NCBI GenBank assembly: GCA_047967505.1
Contig: CM106540.1
Source: Dipteris shenzhenensis
Lineage: Eukaryota > Polypodiophyta > Polypodiopsida > Gleicheniales
Direction: 5' to 3' (one strand)
Length of the DNA: 64,000 nt
Shown: positions 1 through 10,600 of the stretch, in pieces
How positions within the stretch are numbered: position 1 is the first letter of the stretch
Layout of the letters: each line of letters begins with the position of its first letter
The notes under the pieces: model-generated
What the model was told of the DNA's origin: nothing
What the model saw: only the letters and a program-made list of their open reading frames with translations
Databases searched by the model: none
Translations under genes and position numbers: made by a program

Positions 1-304
1 ATTAAGGTGCATTGAATGGTAGATGCATGGGTCATAGGCTAAGGGTAGGTGTAAATGGGAAGATGGAACTTGAGTGATCTCAAGGGACATTTATGAAAGG
101 GTATCACCCTTTCATTGTGAATCTCACGTAGCATTGTTTATTCACCTTGCATTCATCCGCCATCTCTCTCCCACCTTGCATGTAGGTCGAAATAGAAACA
201 AGTACTCTCACGAGGGCGCTCTTCCCCATTGGAGGGTAAATCAGCATTCAAAATTCTGCATGCATTGCACACATTTGCATACTTGAGAAGGATGTTTCTT
301 CACA
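1..304 (+). repeat. putative 3' part of a Ty3-type 5' LTR
   Basis: The stretch ends in CA at 303-304, immediately before a sequence resembling a plant retrotransposon tRNA-iMet primer-binding site. A Ty3-like gag fragment follows about 700 bases later on the same strand. That order (LTR, primer site, leader, gag) is the evidence. The LTR start lies outside the window, so the paired TG end and the length cannot be checked. No host gene is visible here. Confidence 0.45.
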
Positions 305-306
305 TT

Positions 307-318
307 TGGTATTAGAGC
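307..318 (+). other. tRNA-iMet-type primer-binding site
   Basis: TGGTATTAGAGC differs by one base from TGGTATCAGAGC, the complement of the plant initiator-Met tRNA 3' end that primes many plant LTR retrotransposons. It lies two bases after the inferred LTR end. Confidence 0.6.
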
Positions 319-1013
319 AGCAACAATCCACGACTGGGACAGCAGGAGAACGTGCGGGGTGGAAGGTGAAAGCTTGTGAGACAGAGGTACGGACAGGAAA
401 CCTCAATGTAGAAGAAGAACGTGCAAAAAGGGAACTGTACAAGGCAGCGATGTGCGGGAGAAGCCCGCACAAAAAACGCAGCAGAGAAGAGGCACCCAAG
501 AAGGGCATGTGAGGAAAGGCGGGGACGGAAGGAAAGTCACGACACACGCCGGTTGTGCATGAAGGCCGGGTGGCGTAGAAGCACCTTGGAGAAGGCTGGC
601 AGCAAAGTGCGACGCACCTACAGATTGTCATCTCGCAAGGAGTCACGGGGAGCAAGGAGTTTCCGGAACCCTGCAATCTTTGGATTCTAGAGTCTCTGAG
701 GTAAGGGCTTCTACTGATTTTTTGGGTATTTGGACGGGGAACGGGATGACAGCCCCCCCCCCCTCTTAAGTCGGATCGGAACAAGATTTTAACGGGGTGA
801 TCCACCCATCAAGTACCGCCATAACGGTATGTAGAGCTTCAATCCACTCAAAATAAGTAGCCCAAACGGATCACACCAGTTTACAGCAGAAATACAAGAA
901 GAAAAGCCTAAAAGAGAAGGAAGAAGAGGTAATTTGAAGTGGTTTTTTGACACAAGCAAAGCGGGAGTCGGATAAGTACCACCAACTCTACACTACATCT
1001 ACAGAAGGATGCT
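319..1013 (+). other. untranslated leader of the Ty3-type element
   Basis: This lies between the primer-binding site and the gag fragment. Short open frames occur but none resembles a known protein. A run of 11 C residues sits at 753-763. I read it as the non-coding 5' leader; no regulatory element can be named. Confidence 0.35.
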
Positions 1014-1358
1014 TTGATGTGGTGGTCCTTATCACAAGCGAGAAAAGAGCCTATTCTTCAATGGTCCAAATTCGTAGAGCAACTTAAGGCCAGTTTTATG
1101 CCTTCGAGGCATGAAGAAGAATTGACCTTCCGCTGGGAAAGGTTCAGGCAATTTGATAACGAGAGCAACGCTGAATTTACAGCTTGGTTTGGAAACTCTC
1201 TTTAGAGTTACCTGAGAAGAGTGAGAATGATAGAAGGAAGAAGTATTTAGCAACCCTAACCCTGAAAGTGAGGTATTAGGTTGAAATGTTCAACCCAACC
1301 ACCTTGAAAGATCTCACTAAATTGACTGAGATTACTGAGAGGAAATTGAATGAACCCT
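1014..1358 (+). pseudogene. Ty3/gypsy gag fragment (Retrotrans_gag-like)
   Basis: The first 63 codons have the spacing of tryptophan and phenylalanine residues typical of the Retrotrans_gag capsid domain: a WW start, then W..F.......F, followed by an RW..F..... F segment. The frame is broken by TAG at 1203-1205. Similarity continues past it with a stretch (MFNPTTLKDLTKLTE) typical of Ty3 gag before it stops near 1358. No zinc knuckle, protease or RT follows, so the element is truncated, probably by the Copia element that begins next to it on the other strand. It cannot be functional. Confidence 0.55.
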
Positions 1359-1359
1359 A

Positions 1360-1504
1360 GGACCTAGTGTCCTAGTGGTACCACTAGTACTAGGTGTCAT
1401 AAGATACTAAAAGTACTAGGTGACCTAAGTGCCAATAACTAAAGCTACATGGCAGATACCAGGGCCCAGAGGGCATCAATACGATTGGGAGAAGATGGCC
1501 TACA
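1360..1504 (-). repeat. possible remnant of the Copia 3' LTR with polypurine tract
   Basis: Read on the minus strand, a purine run GGAGGGGGG (plus coordinates about 1508-1516) is followed by TTTG and then TGTAGG. That fits a polypurine tract abutting an LTR that starts TG. The Copia RNase H frame ends at 1617, just upstream in the element's orientation. I could not align this remnant with the proposed 5' LTR at 14428-14620, so the call is tentative. A perfect 16-bp palindrome, CTAGTGGTACCACTAG, lies at 1372-1387. Confidence 0.28.
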
Positions 1505-1616
1505 AACCCCCCTCCATGGTATGGGTTGAAGTATTCAGGAAACGACTCAGAATACTTGGTATTTTCTGGTCATTCAAAAGGGTATAGCCACCTATGAATG
1601 TACAAGGTATGTCAGA

Positions 1617-3334
1617 TCATGTAACAAAGGTAACCAAGTGTAAAGCATGTCGAAAGACTTCGAACTTGGGACGAGGAAGTGCCTTTGTAAACATATCTGC
1701 TATGTTGTCATCTGTGGGAAGATAGGGCAACTCTCTGTCTCCTGCTGACAACCGCTCTCGAACATAATGATAGTGAACTTCAATGTGCTTGGTACGCGCA
1801 TGAAACACTGGATTACACGCAATGGCCAAAGCACTCTGGTTGTCAGTGTAGACCATAGTCGAGGATGTCTGGCGAATACCAAGATCTGCAAGTAATTGTC
1901 AAAGCCAGACACACTCTATTGTAGCGGTGAAGGATGCCCTATACTCAGCCTTACAGCTGGACGTGGCAACTGCTGGTTGCTTTTTGTTGAGCCAAGAGAT
2001 ACATGAACTGCCAAGCAAAAAAAATTTGCCGGTATGTGACACTCTGGTGTCGGAACAACCTGCCCAGTCACTATCCGTGTAAGCATGCACGGTAAGTGAA
2101 TCCTGATCACCATAGAAGAGGGCTAAATTCTGAGTGCCTCTGAGATATCTGAAGACTCTCTTCACTGCCTGCCAATGCTGTGAACTGGGCATAAGTAAAT
2201 GAGACATCCAACAGCCTGTTGGTAAAGAGTGATATCACATGGTGGGCTCCCATCATGAGCTGAAAATTTGAAGCCAGGGTCCACTGGAGTAGAGATTGGC
2301 TTGCAATCCTCAAACTGAAAACGATCAAGGAGCTGTCCAATATACTTGGACTGTGACATCATGTATCCCCCTCAACATGAGCAAACTGAATGCCCAAATA
2401 ATAGTGCAACTGTCCCATATCGGACATTTCAAAATCTTGCTCCAAATCAGCCTTGAAAGTTGCAATATGCTGAGTATCGGGGCCCGTAATCAGCATATCA
2501 TCCGCATATAAAATCAGCACTAAAAAATCAGAGCCACTCCCACAGACATAAAGATTGGGCTCTAAGGGGCTATTCTAAAAACGAAGGGATAGTAAGTGTG
2601 CATGAATTTTGGCATACCATGGCCTGGGTGCCTGGTTCAAACCATAAAGGGCTTTTCTCAGCTGGCATACCTTGTTTTCCGAACCAACAACCTCAAAGCC
2701 AGGAGGTTATGTCACATAAACTTCTTCCTGCAGATCCCCATGAAGAAAGGCAGTCTTGATGTCAAGCTGGTGCACTTGCCAATGGTGATGGGCTGCAATG
2801 GCAATAACACATCTAATAGTAGTAATCTTGGAAGTGGGAGAAAAAATCTCCTCAAAGTCAATGCCTTGTTGGGCATACCCTTTTGCAACAAGACGGGCTT
2901 TGTGTCGATCTATGTTGCCATCAGATTTCCTTTTTAACTTGTAGACCCACTGGGTACCAATGGCATGCTTGCCAGGAGGGAGATCTACTAATTCCCATGT
3001 GTCATTTTTGGCAATAGATTGCAGCTTAGCTCTCATTGCATCCATCCACCTTTGTTGTCAAAAGCATCTTTATGGCACGCTCTTCATTGCAAGCTATAGT
3101 AAGGAGGGCAAACTCAAGAATGTGACCATGCATCTATCTATTCCCTAATCTTGTCCGGGCAGCAAGAGGTTGATCTTGTTTGGTGTCCCTCAATGTGTCA
3201 AGAAGCCATCTGTGAACTTACCTTTGCTGTCTATTGACAGCTCTTTCTTCAATCACTGCATCATGAATAGTGGGATCATTTTGTGCTGGAAGAGAAGCCT
3301 GCAAATCAGCATGGGGTACTAGCTGATCATTGCT
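1617..3334 (-). pseudogene. Ty1/Copia reverse transcriptase and RNase H
   Basis: This is the C-terminal half of a Copia polyprotein, which copies element RNA into DNA. In coding order: the IN-RT linker (3334-3046); the RT start with the NDTWELVDLP and GTQWVYKLKRK motifs (2707-3045); HQLDIKTAFLHGDL; the catalytic YADDM (plus 2494-2508); the STPVDPG linker; KRVFRYLRGT; and the RNase H segment with SDWAGC, NKKQ, TDNQSA and the ADMFTKAL tail, ending at 1617. Several frameshifts and stops split the frame, so it is dead, although the catalytic aspartates remain. It belongs to the same element as the integrase at 3819-4802 and the gag-protease at 11851-13231; two younger insertions separate the parts. 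Confidence 0.9.
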
Positions 3335-3342
3335 GGTCAAAG
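3335..3342. repeat. 8-bp target-site duplication, left copy
   Basis: GGTCAAAG here is repeated exactly at 3819-3826, directly flanking the 476-bp insertion. Removing the insertion and one copy restores a continuous reading frame of the Copia polyprotein on the minus strand (GDFD followed by QQ). Confidence 0.75.
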
Positions 3343-3818
3343 CACAGTTATGCTGAAACGCGTTTCAGAGCCCAGCCAGGCCTGAAACGCCGTTTCAGAG
3401 AAGCCCCGTTTCTAAAACGCGTTTCAGGGTCTGAAACGTTTCAGGACCCTGAAACGGCTGGCTGAAACGTTTCAGCCAGTCTGAAACGCGTTTCAGAGCC
3501 CTGAAACGTGCCGTTTCAAACAACATAGGCTGCTAGGTCTCCAAAATCACATTTTTTGTCTTTTTGCTTTTGATTTTGGTCTCCAGGCTCCTTCAGCCTC
3601 ATACTCTCTCCATCCTCAAGGTTTTCCAGCCCTCCTTCAGCCCCATTCACTCCTTTCCTCTCCTTTCTCTCCTGCAGCCTGCTTCAGCCCTCCATCATCA
3701 TCTACTCCCCTCCCTTGCTGACGTGGCGTTTCCCCGTTTCAGCCCTCCCAGAAATCCCGAAACGTTTCCGTTTCCGTTTCCGTTCCCCGTTTCCCCGTTT
3801 CCGTTTCCCCTAACTATG
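3343..3818. mobile_element. non-autonomous hAT-type MITE with GAAACG/CGTTTC subterminal repeats
   Basis: This is a 476-bp insertion within the Copia polyprotein, flanked by an 8-bp direct duplication, the target-site length typical of hAT transposons. The ends are imperfect inverted repeats: CACAGTTATG on the left against CATAGTTAGG, the complement of the right end (8 of 10 match). Both subterminal zones (3352-3520 and 3720-3806) are packed with GAAACG and its complement CGTTTC, often as the palindrome GAAACGCGTTTC. Such repeats are where hAT transposases bind. The middle (3540-3720) is pyrimidine-rich and non-coding. A small ORF across it (3564-3893) runs past the right end into the host element and is not real. 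Confidence 0.75.
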
Positions 3819-3826
3819 GGTCAAAG
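3819..3826. repeat. 8-bp target-site duplication, right copy
   Basis: Exact repeat of GGTCAAAG at 3335-3342, flanking the hAT-type MITE. Confidence 0.75.
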
Positions 3827-4802
3827 TCCCCCTCTGAGGGAAGCAGAGATAACCAAGAGTCAAAGGCATCAAACATGTCAACTTCTGGCTTAGCTTTGCA
3901 GTCCACAAGAGGAGAAGCCGAATGGTTAGCAAAGATTACATCTCTACTGACAATAATCTTCCCAGTATTTGGTTGATACAACCGATACCCTTTGCTCTCC
4001 TGGCTAGAACCAATAAATATGCATTTGAGTGCCATGTCATCAAGCTTATGTCTCAGCTGAGATGGTACATGAACATATGCAAGAGACCCAAAAACTCTCA
4101 TGTGTGAAAGTGAAGGCTTCTTGCGTTTCCATGCTTCATAAGGTGTAACAGTCCTCAATGCCCTTGTAGCTGATCTATTCAGCACATAGTTGGCACACAT
4201 CACTGCATCAAATCAAAATTTATTGGGCAAGGACTTGGCCTTAAGCATGCATCTGGCCATCTCCATAGTGGACATGTTCTTCCTTTCATGAACATGGTTA
4301 TGCTGCTGAGCGTAAGGAGTAGTGCATGAGTGAACAATGCCCCGTGAAGACAAAAATGCATCAAACTCCTTTGACATTCACTCTTCCCCCCTATCTGTGT
4401 TGAGGGTGACAAGCTTGTCTCCTGATTCATTCTCAACCATATTCAGCCACCTTTGAAAGCATGAGAACACTTCAGATTTAGCTTTTAAAGCATATACCCA
4501 GCAATATCTTGTGAAGTCATCAATTAGAGTCATGAAATATTTGTACCCTCCAATGGCATTTGTCCTCATTGGGCCACAGACATCACTGTGCACTAGCTGT
4601 AATTTCCTTTGTGAGAATTTTGGACAATTCTTTTGAAAAGGAAACCGATGCATCTTACCCAAAAGACAACCCTCACACACATGTTTGGAAACTGTGTGAG
4701 TTTGAGGTAGTCATTTGCCATGCCTTGTGAATGTAACTTGGCAAGAGCTCTATAATTGAGATGACCCATTCTCTCATGCCAAAGATGATTTCAGCAAGCT
4801 GT
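3827..4802 (-). pseudogene. Ty1/Copia integrase
   Basis: The coding order runs from high to low coordinates. A GAG-pre-integrase segment (HERMGHLNYRALAKLHSQ, about 4800-4730) leads to MCEGCLLGKMHR, which carries the CxxC of the HHCC zinc finger (4680). Then comes the rve core start, LQLVHSDVCGPM, with the first catalytic Asp, and FMTLIDDFTRYCWVY. The segment near 4390-4380 (LNTDRGEE) contains the second Asp. The C-terminal part (4203-3827) has NYVLNRSATRAL, the MRVFGSLAYVHVP motif and KCIFIG. Frame breaks lie at about 4200 and 4730. Integrase inserts the cDNA copy; this copy is inactive. It continues on the far side of the LINE at 11851. Confidence 0.9.
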
Positions 4803-4816
4803 GAATCTGAAATAGC
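4803..4816. repeat. 14-bp target-site duplication, left copy
   Basis: GAATCTGAAATAGC is repeated exactly at 11837-11850 after the LINE poly(A). Joining the flanks restores the Copia frame (SIEAFAISDSQLAE). This is direct proof of insertion by target-primed reverse transcription. Confidence 0.95.
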
Positions 4817-5605
4817 TTTCGCTCCTGTGAGCTTCCCCTCCCTACCGCCGCTCGCTCTACCTCCCCTTAGCTCCTCCCCCCGCCGCGACCACCTCCGCTC
4901 CCTTCCCTCCCCCTCCGCCCTCGCCCCCCGCCCCCCCTCCCCCTCACCCGCCGGTCACCTCGCTGCGCCCCTCCCCTCGCCTCGCCTCGCTCTCGCCCCC
5001 CCCCTCGTTGCTCTCTCTCGCCCGCCGCTCCGCTCCAACCCGCCCCCCTCACTGTTCTCCCGCCCCGCCCCGCCGCGCCGCTCCATCTCCCCTCACCCCC
5101 GCCGCCCCCTCCCTTCGCCTCTACTCCCCCCTTCTCCCCCGCTCCTTCTCACCTCACCCTCGCCGCCCCCTCCTTACGCCTCCACCCCCCCCCTTCCCCT
5201 CGTCTCAGTCGCCCTCTCACCCCCCCTCCGCTCTCATCCACTCCGCCCCCCTCCGCCCCACCTCGCTTCACCCCTCCCCCCCCCTCGCTTCGCCTCACCC
5301 CCTCCCTCCCCCGCTCTGCCTCACCCGCCGTCCCCTCTCACCTCACCCGCCCCCCCGCCTCCATTCCGCTCTCCCCGCCCCCCGCTTTACCTCTCCGTCC
5401 CCGCCACCCCCCCCGCCCTCCCGCGCCCCCCCGTTTTTCCCCGCACCCCGATCCCTTCACCCCGCCCTCCGCTCCAACCCCCCCCGCCCCCTCACCTCGC
5501 CTCGACCGCCTCACCCCCAGGCTCCACCTCCCGCTTCGTCCCCCCTTTTTGGGGTGGCAGCCTGTTCATACTCCCCATCGGAAGCTTGCAGTTAGTCTTG
5601 GCGGT
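4817..5605 (+). promoter_or_regulatory. LINE 5' UTR / presumed internal promoter, extremely C-rich
   Basis: The plus strand is almost entirely C and T from about 4830 to 5550, with long CCCTCC and CCCGCC runs and many CpG. Open frames across it (for example 4761-5678) encode only Pro/Ser/Leu/Arg low-complexity sequence, and the one named starts outside the element, so I do not call a protein. Autonomous LINEs carry their promoter inside the 5' UTR; assigning that role here is inference. Confidence 0.6.
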
Positions 5606-7655
5606 ATGGCGGCCCCCTGCCCGGATCCGGAGGCCCAGTCGGACCCTCCCTCTCCAGATGCCTACCGCGTTATCCTGACAGAGCGACAGTCATCTCGTGT
5701 TCAGGAGGTTGCCATTGACTTTGCGCGTACCTTTGTTTACGGTAGAGTCATTGGTCACTCCCCCTCCAGGTTAGCCATCAGGGACTGGCTCCAGTCCACT
5801 CTCCTGCTAGAGGATGGCCATATTGAGGAGGTGGCCCTTATGGGAAGGGGCATCTTCTGGCTCAAACTCTCCACTGAGAAAGCTGCGAGCAACCTGATTG
5901 CCAGTTCCCCCACCTCGGTGGATGGGAAGATTATCATGATAGTCCCGTGGTACCGTGGATTCAGCGCAGCGGAGTTTGATGCTCGGTTCCGCATACCTCG
6001 ACACCCAGTGACACTTGTTTTTTCAGGGCTTGCTGCAGAGTTGCGCCCGATTGTCAGGGACTTGGGCTCCCATTTTGGCTGGGTTATGCACGACACCTTT
6101 GCCGACGCGGTGACCACGGCAGGAGCCCCCCGAGTCCGAGTGGCGGTGGCGGATCCTGCGACTCTCCCTGCTGTGATCGAGATTGTGACAGGTGCCGGCA
6201 GCATCACCCAGAGCATGATAGTCACCGGACAGCCAGGTCAGTGCCTGCGGTGCCACGGCTTTGGGCACTTGGCGGCTGCTTGTCCACGTTTCGCCAGCTC
6301 GTCTCGACCTCCCCCGCCCCCGACCCCTCCGCCCCCACCCCCACCCCCTGGACAGCCACGTCAGGAGGAGCCGAGACAGCAGGAGTCGGGTCCAGAGGTA
6401 GTGGGCGGTTGGACCGAGGTTAAAAGGAAAAGGGGAAAGAACAAGAAGACTTCGGATAAAGGCAAGGAGGCAGAGGTTACCCTTCCTGCAGCAGCACCCC
6501 AGAGACCTGTCAAGCAGCCGCCCCAGGGGTCTGGGAGAGCTTCTTCTTCGACGGCAGCCCGCCCTCCACAGCCTCAGTTCCCCCTCTCTCCCGTTCCCCC
6601 GCCCCTTTCCTCCCCGCCCCAGCCCCCTCCCCAGTCTCCCCCCCCCCCCCCGTCGCCCGACCCGCAGTTTCAGCCCCCGCCTTCTCTTCCTCAGTCTTCT
6701 CTTCCTCCCTCTCAGCCCCAGCTCCAGCTGCACCCCCATCCCCCCCCCCCTGGTCCCCCTCGCCTCTCCCTCAGAGTTAGCTGCACCACCGGCTTCCCAG
6801 CCGTGTGCAGCCCCCGCTCCACCTCCTCCACCTCCTCCGCCAGTCGCCTCCGTGGAGTCAGAGCTGCCTATCCCTCAGCCTCCTCCCCCTCCCCCCTCGC
6901 TGGCAGGACACCCGGAGTCTACACCACCGGTGGAGCAGGCTTCCCTTCCCGCTAGCCCCTCAGTGGTAGACTCAGTTGGGTCTCAGCTCCATGAGAGAGA
7001 GCTTCCGCAAGACTTCTACAGATCTGGCCCCTGGGACTACCTGGATGTGGCCGACCTTGGGACCTTCCCGGCTTGTCTCGACATCAGTATTTTCCTGCTC
7101 CGCAAAGGGGCGGATGGGAGGATTGGTGCCTTGGCTCCCAGGGATGGCCCTAGCTTCGCTTTCACGTTCCTCAGTGATGGCACCGAGACCTGGACAGACG
7201 ACTCGGTTTGGGAGGCTCTCAGAGAGCAGACGCACGCCCAGGTGTGTTTCTGGATAGGCCCGTCCGGTGGGCAGCTCCTCGAGACTCAGTGGTCCGAGGG
7301 CGACGTGCGCTTGCGGTGGCGTTGCGCCGCCAAACGCTTCCGACTGATAGTGATCCTCCGACCTCCCCTGTCATGGCCTCTCCCCCAGGATGTCAGAGCT
7401 TGGTCCCAGCAGAAACTCCGAACCTTCTACGGGATGACCTCTTCAGAGATCTCGAGCTGGCTCGAGAAAGCATTTGCTCATGGCACCAAAGGCCTCTCGC
7501 CTTTGCTGAAGGTGTTGAAGAACGGGCAGGACGACCCCGTCTCCCCCTCCAAACCTTCTCATAAGCGGCAGCGCCTCCATTCCGATACGTCTGGTTCTTC
7601 TTCGACTTCGACCGCGAGCAGACAGTTGTTCGCAGCCACCCATCCCTCTCCATGA
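5606..7655 (+). pseudogene. LINE ORF1 protein (RNA-binding, CCHC knuckle), frameshifted in poly(C)
   Basis: The start is the ATG at 5606 (MAAPCPDPEAQ), just after the C-rich leader. Residues about 20-210 form a globular domain like the DUF4283-type domain of plant LINE ORF1. A CCHC knuckle, CLRCHGFGHLAAAC (CX2CX4HX4C), follows at about 6243-6284. Next come a basic patch (KRKRGKNKK) and a long proline-rich linker. The first frame runs to 6955, but the sensible protein switches frame in the poly(C) tracts near 6740. It then continues in the frame open at 6852-7655, a globular C-terminal region rich in Trp (FLLRKGADGRIG, WSEGDVRLRWRC) ending in a Ser-rich tail. The stop overlaps the ORF2 start. 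The shift may be a true mutation or a homopolymer sequencing error. Confidence 0.75.
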
Positions 7656-10600
7656 GCTTACACCTCGTATCCTGGAATGTGAACGGGTTTCACTCCTCTG
7701 GCACCCGTGGTCCCAGGAAGCTCATTTTGCGGCAGGAACTTCAGCCTGCAGTGATTGGTCGTTAGACTTCAACAACCTGGAGACCCTGGAGGACCAGCAG
7801 GGCAGAGGCCCGGAGTTCACAGGTATGGCTCAGGCAGAGCAGTCAGCTTGGGACTCTTTCATCTTCGAGACGGGAGGGAGGGACAGTTGGAGAGACCCGT
7901 CCTTCCGGCGTTGGCACGGGAGCCTGGACTTCTCTTGGGGCTTCCGCAGGGAAGGAGGCAGACTCCTGGAGAGGCTTGATAGATTTTATGTCAGTGACTG
8001 GGCCATCAGCAGAGGCGGCCAGGCGGGTATAGTTCCAGGGACGACACTCTCCGATCATGCGCCTGTGCTCCTTTCCTTAGATTCGGCAGCCCAGACCCTC
8101 CCCTCCCGATCATGCAGGATTCCCGACTCCATCTTCTCGAGGGTGGACGTGCGCAGCAGCATATGCAGTCTTTGGGACAGAGATTGGGGGGAGGGCGTGG
8201 ATCTGGTAGACTCAGTCGCACAGGCTCTGCAGGAGTCTAGCCAGATCTGCCAGCTCGCAGCTTTACAGGTTCGACAGGATTGGTGGGGCAGAGAGAGAGC
8301 TCTTCGGAGGGACCTCGCCTCCATTCAGCGACTCCAGCAGGCTTCCCCGGGTTCGGAGGAGCTGCGGATCCAGGCCCTTCGAGCCAGAGCCCTCCTGGAG
8401 GAGACATTCCAGCGTCGTTCCGAGTTTTCCTTTCACGCCTCTCGCTCCTTTTGGGCCCGAAAGGGTGACCGGATGTGCAGGGAGTTCTTTAGGACGCATG
8501 GCCAGAGAGCTGCAGGTGATCAGCTTCGGAGTCTCAGGACAGCGGATGGTCACATCGTTACGGATCCAGGGGAGGTCCTGGGGTTGGCCACGGACTTTTA
8601 CAGGACCCTCTTCCAGCAGGAGCCGCTTGCCCCTCGTGCCAGTCGTGCCCGTGAGGAGGTGTGGAGGCACATTCCATCCCTGGTCCAGCCTAGCATGCAG
8701 GCGACGTTGTTGGCGCCTTTCACCTCGGATGAGATGTTGGAGGCCTTGATGGCTATTGATGGTCAGAAGTGCCCAGGTGAGGATGGGCTATCCCGAGCTT
8801 TCTTCACCTCCTTCTGGGACCAGATCCATCAGCCCCTCCTTGCAGCTCTGCAGGGGATTTTCAGCAGCGGTCGGATGCCAGAGAGCCTCTCCTCGGGACT
8901 GATTTGCCTCATCCCGAAGGGAGGAGATAGACAGGAGATTCGCCAGTGGCGTCCGATCACTCTCCTTACCTCTGCCTACAAAATCCTCGCCAAGATGATC
9001 AGTGCCAGAGTTCGGCCTCTACTTTCAGACCTCGTCCATGACACTCAGACAGGCTTTGTCCAGGATCGCAGTATCCTGGATAACGTCTTCACCTTTTCAG
9101 AGGCGGCGGAGTGGGCTCAGCACAGCGGATCACACCTTGCCATTCTACTTCTCGATTTCGAGAAGGCCTACGATCGCGTGGATTGGTCCTTTTTGAAGGG
9201 GACTCTGGAGCGGCTAGGTTTCCCGGCAGGTTGGATTCAGGGTATCTCAGCTTTGTACAGGACAGCGTCTAGCAGAGTCATCATTGGAGGCAGGTTGGGC
9301 GAGCGCTTTAGCTTGGAGAGATCAGTACGTCAGGGCTGCCCCCTGGCTCCTTACTTGTTTCTCTTCTTCGCCGAGGCCATGACTTACTACCTTCGGGCGA
9401 GGTCCACAGGGCTCAGGGGTATTCGCCTTCCACTCCGGGAGGACACGGAGCTCTTGGACTCGGAGTACGCAGATGATACAGCCCTTTATGTCCAGGACGA
9501 CGAGCGGATGCTAGAGAGGGTGCAGATGGCCCTGGAGGTTTTCTGCTCGGCCGCTGGGGCGAAAATCAATTGGAACAAATCCGTTGGTTTTCTCACAGAC
9601 CCTGGGGCGTGTTCTCAGTGGGGGCGATTTTTGGGCTTCAGATGGATTCCACGTGGACAGACAGCTAGATACCTTGGCTTCCAGGTTGGCCTAGACATCA
9701 CACCAGCTCAGCAGTTTCTCCCGGTGCTAGATTCCATCCGACGGAAGCTGGCTTTCTGGAGCACTGCTAAGCTCTCTCTTGCAGGTCGTGCCTTGGTAGT
9801 CAACCAGGTCCTCCTAGCCACGGCTTGGTATGTGGCTTCCTGCTGGTGCTTCTCGAGATCCAGCGTGGCACAGCTCAGGAGGTTGGTTCGGAACTTCCTT
9901 TGGTCTGGGGAGGATGGTCATAGAGATATCAGAGCCAGGGTTGCGTGGCAGACAGTCATTCTTCCGCAGGCTGAGGGTGGCCTGGGGGTCATTGATCCAG
10001 AGCTTCAGAGTCAGGCCTTGTTAGGCAAGCTTGTCATTCGCGGTTTGACCCCAGGGGGGCAGACGTGGAAGATGCTACTTCAGCAGGGAGTCGGCTCGTG
10101 TCCCGCGCCGAGGTGGAGATTGGCTACCGTCCTTCAGGTGGATCTTCACCTCCGCCCCGCTCACTCAGCCCCGTTCCCCTCTAGTTCGTAGCCTCCTCAT
10201 GGTCTGGAGGCGGCTCCGTCTCAGTCTCATTCAGTCCCCTCCCAGCTGTCAGGAGGAGATCGATCGCCAGCCGCTTATCTGGAACAGTCAGGTCAGAGAT
10301 GCCGAGGGCCTTCAGTTGGGGGAGAGATCACATATCAGGTGGGACGGTTGGATGAGGGGCCCAGCCCGATCCCTGCGTGTTTGGAGGGATACGTACAGAC
10401 ATCTAGAGATGACAGATCTTGCAGACGCAGCTGGAGGTGCACGTGGAGCCCAGGCGAGACGCATGGAGATCGACGGAGCGATCCCAGCGGCTTGGTTGGC
10501 CCCACCTGAGCCCCAGATCATCATGCCTGGTGACACCCGATGGCTGGGACAGTTCACCCCCCGTGGCATTCCACTGGTGATCGCAGGACGTTTGGATGAC

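Noticed and set aside
248-805. 185-codon minus-strand frame
   Set aside because: Lies across the Ty3-type LTR end, primer site and leader; no similarity and no supporting context.
1372-1387. 16-bp palindrome as a functional operator
   Set aside because: One perfect palindrome in decayed repeat DNA without context is not enough to claim a binding site.
4761-5678. 305-codon frame rich in Pro, Ser, Leu and Arg
   Set aside because: It begins outside the LINE, crosses the insertion boundary and reads only the C-rich 5' UTR. Lack of stops is a by-product of the composition.
6023-6739. 238-codon minus-strand frame
   Set aside because: It is the complement of LINE ORF1 (CCHC knuckle and proline-rich part); Arg/Gly-rich low complexity, no family.
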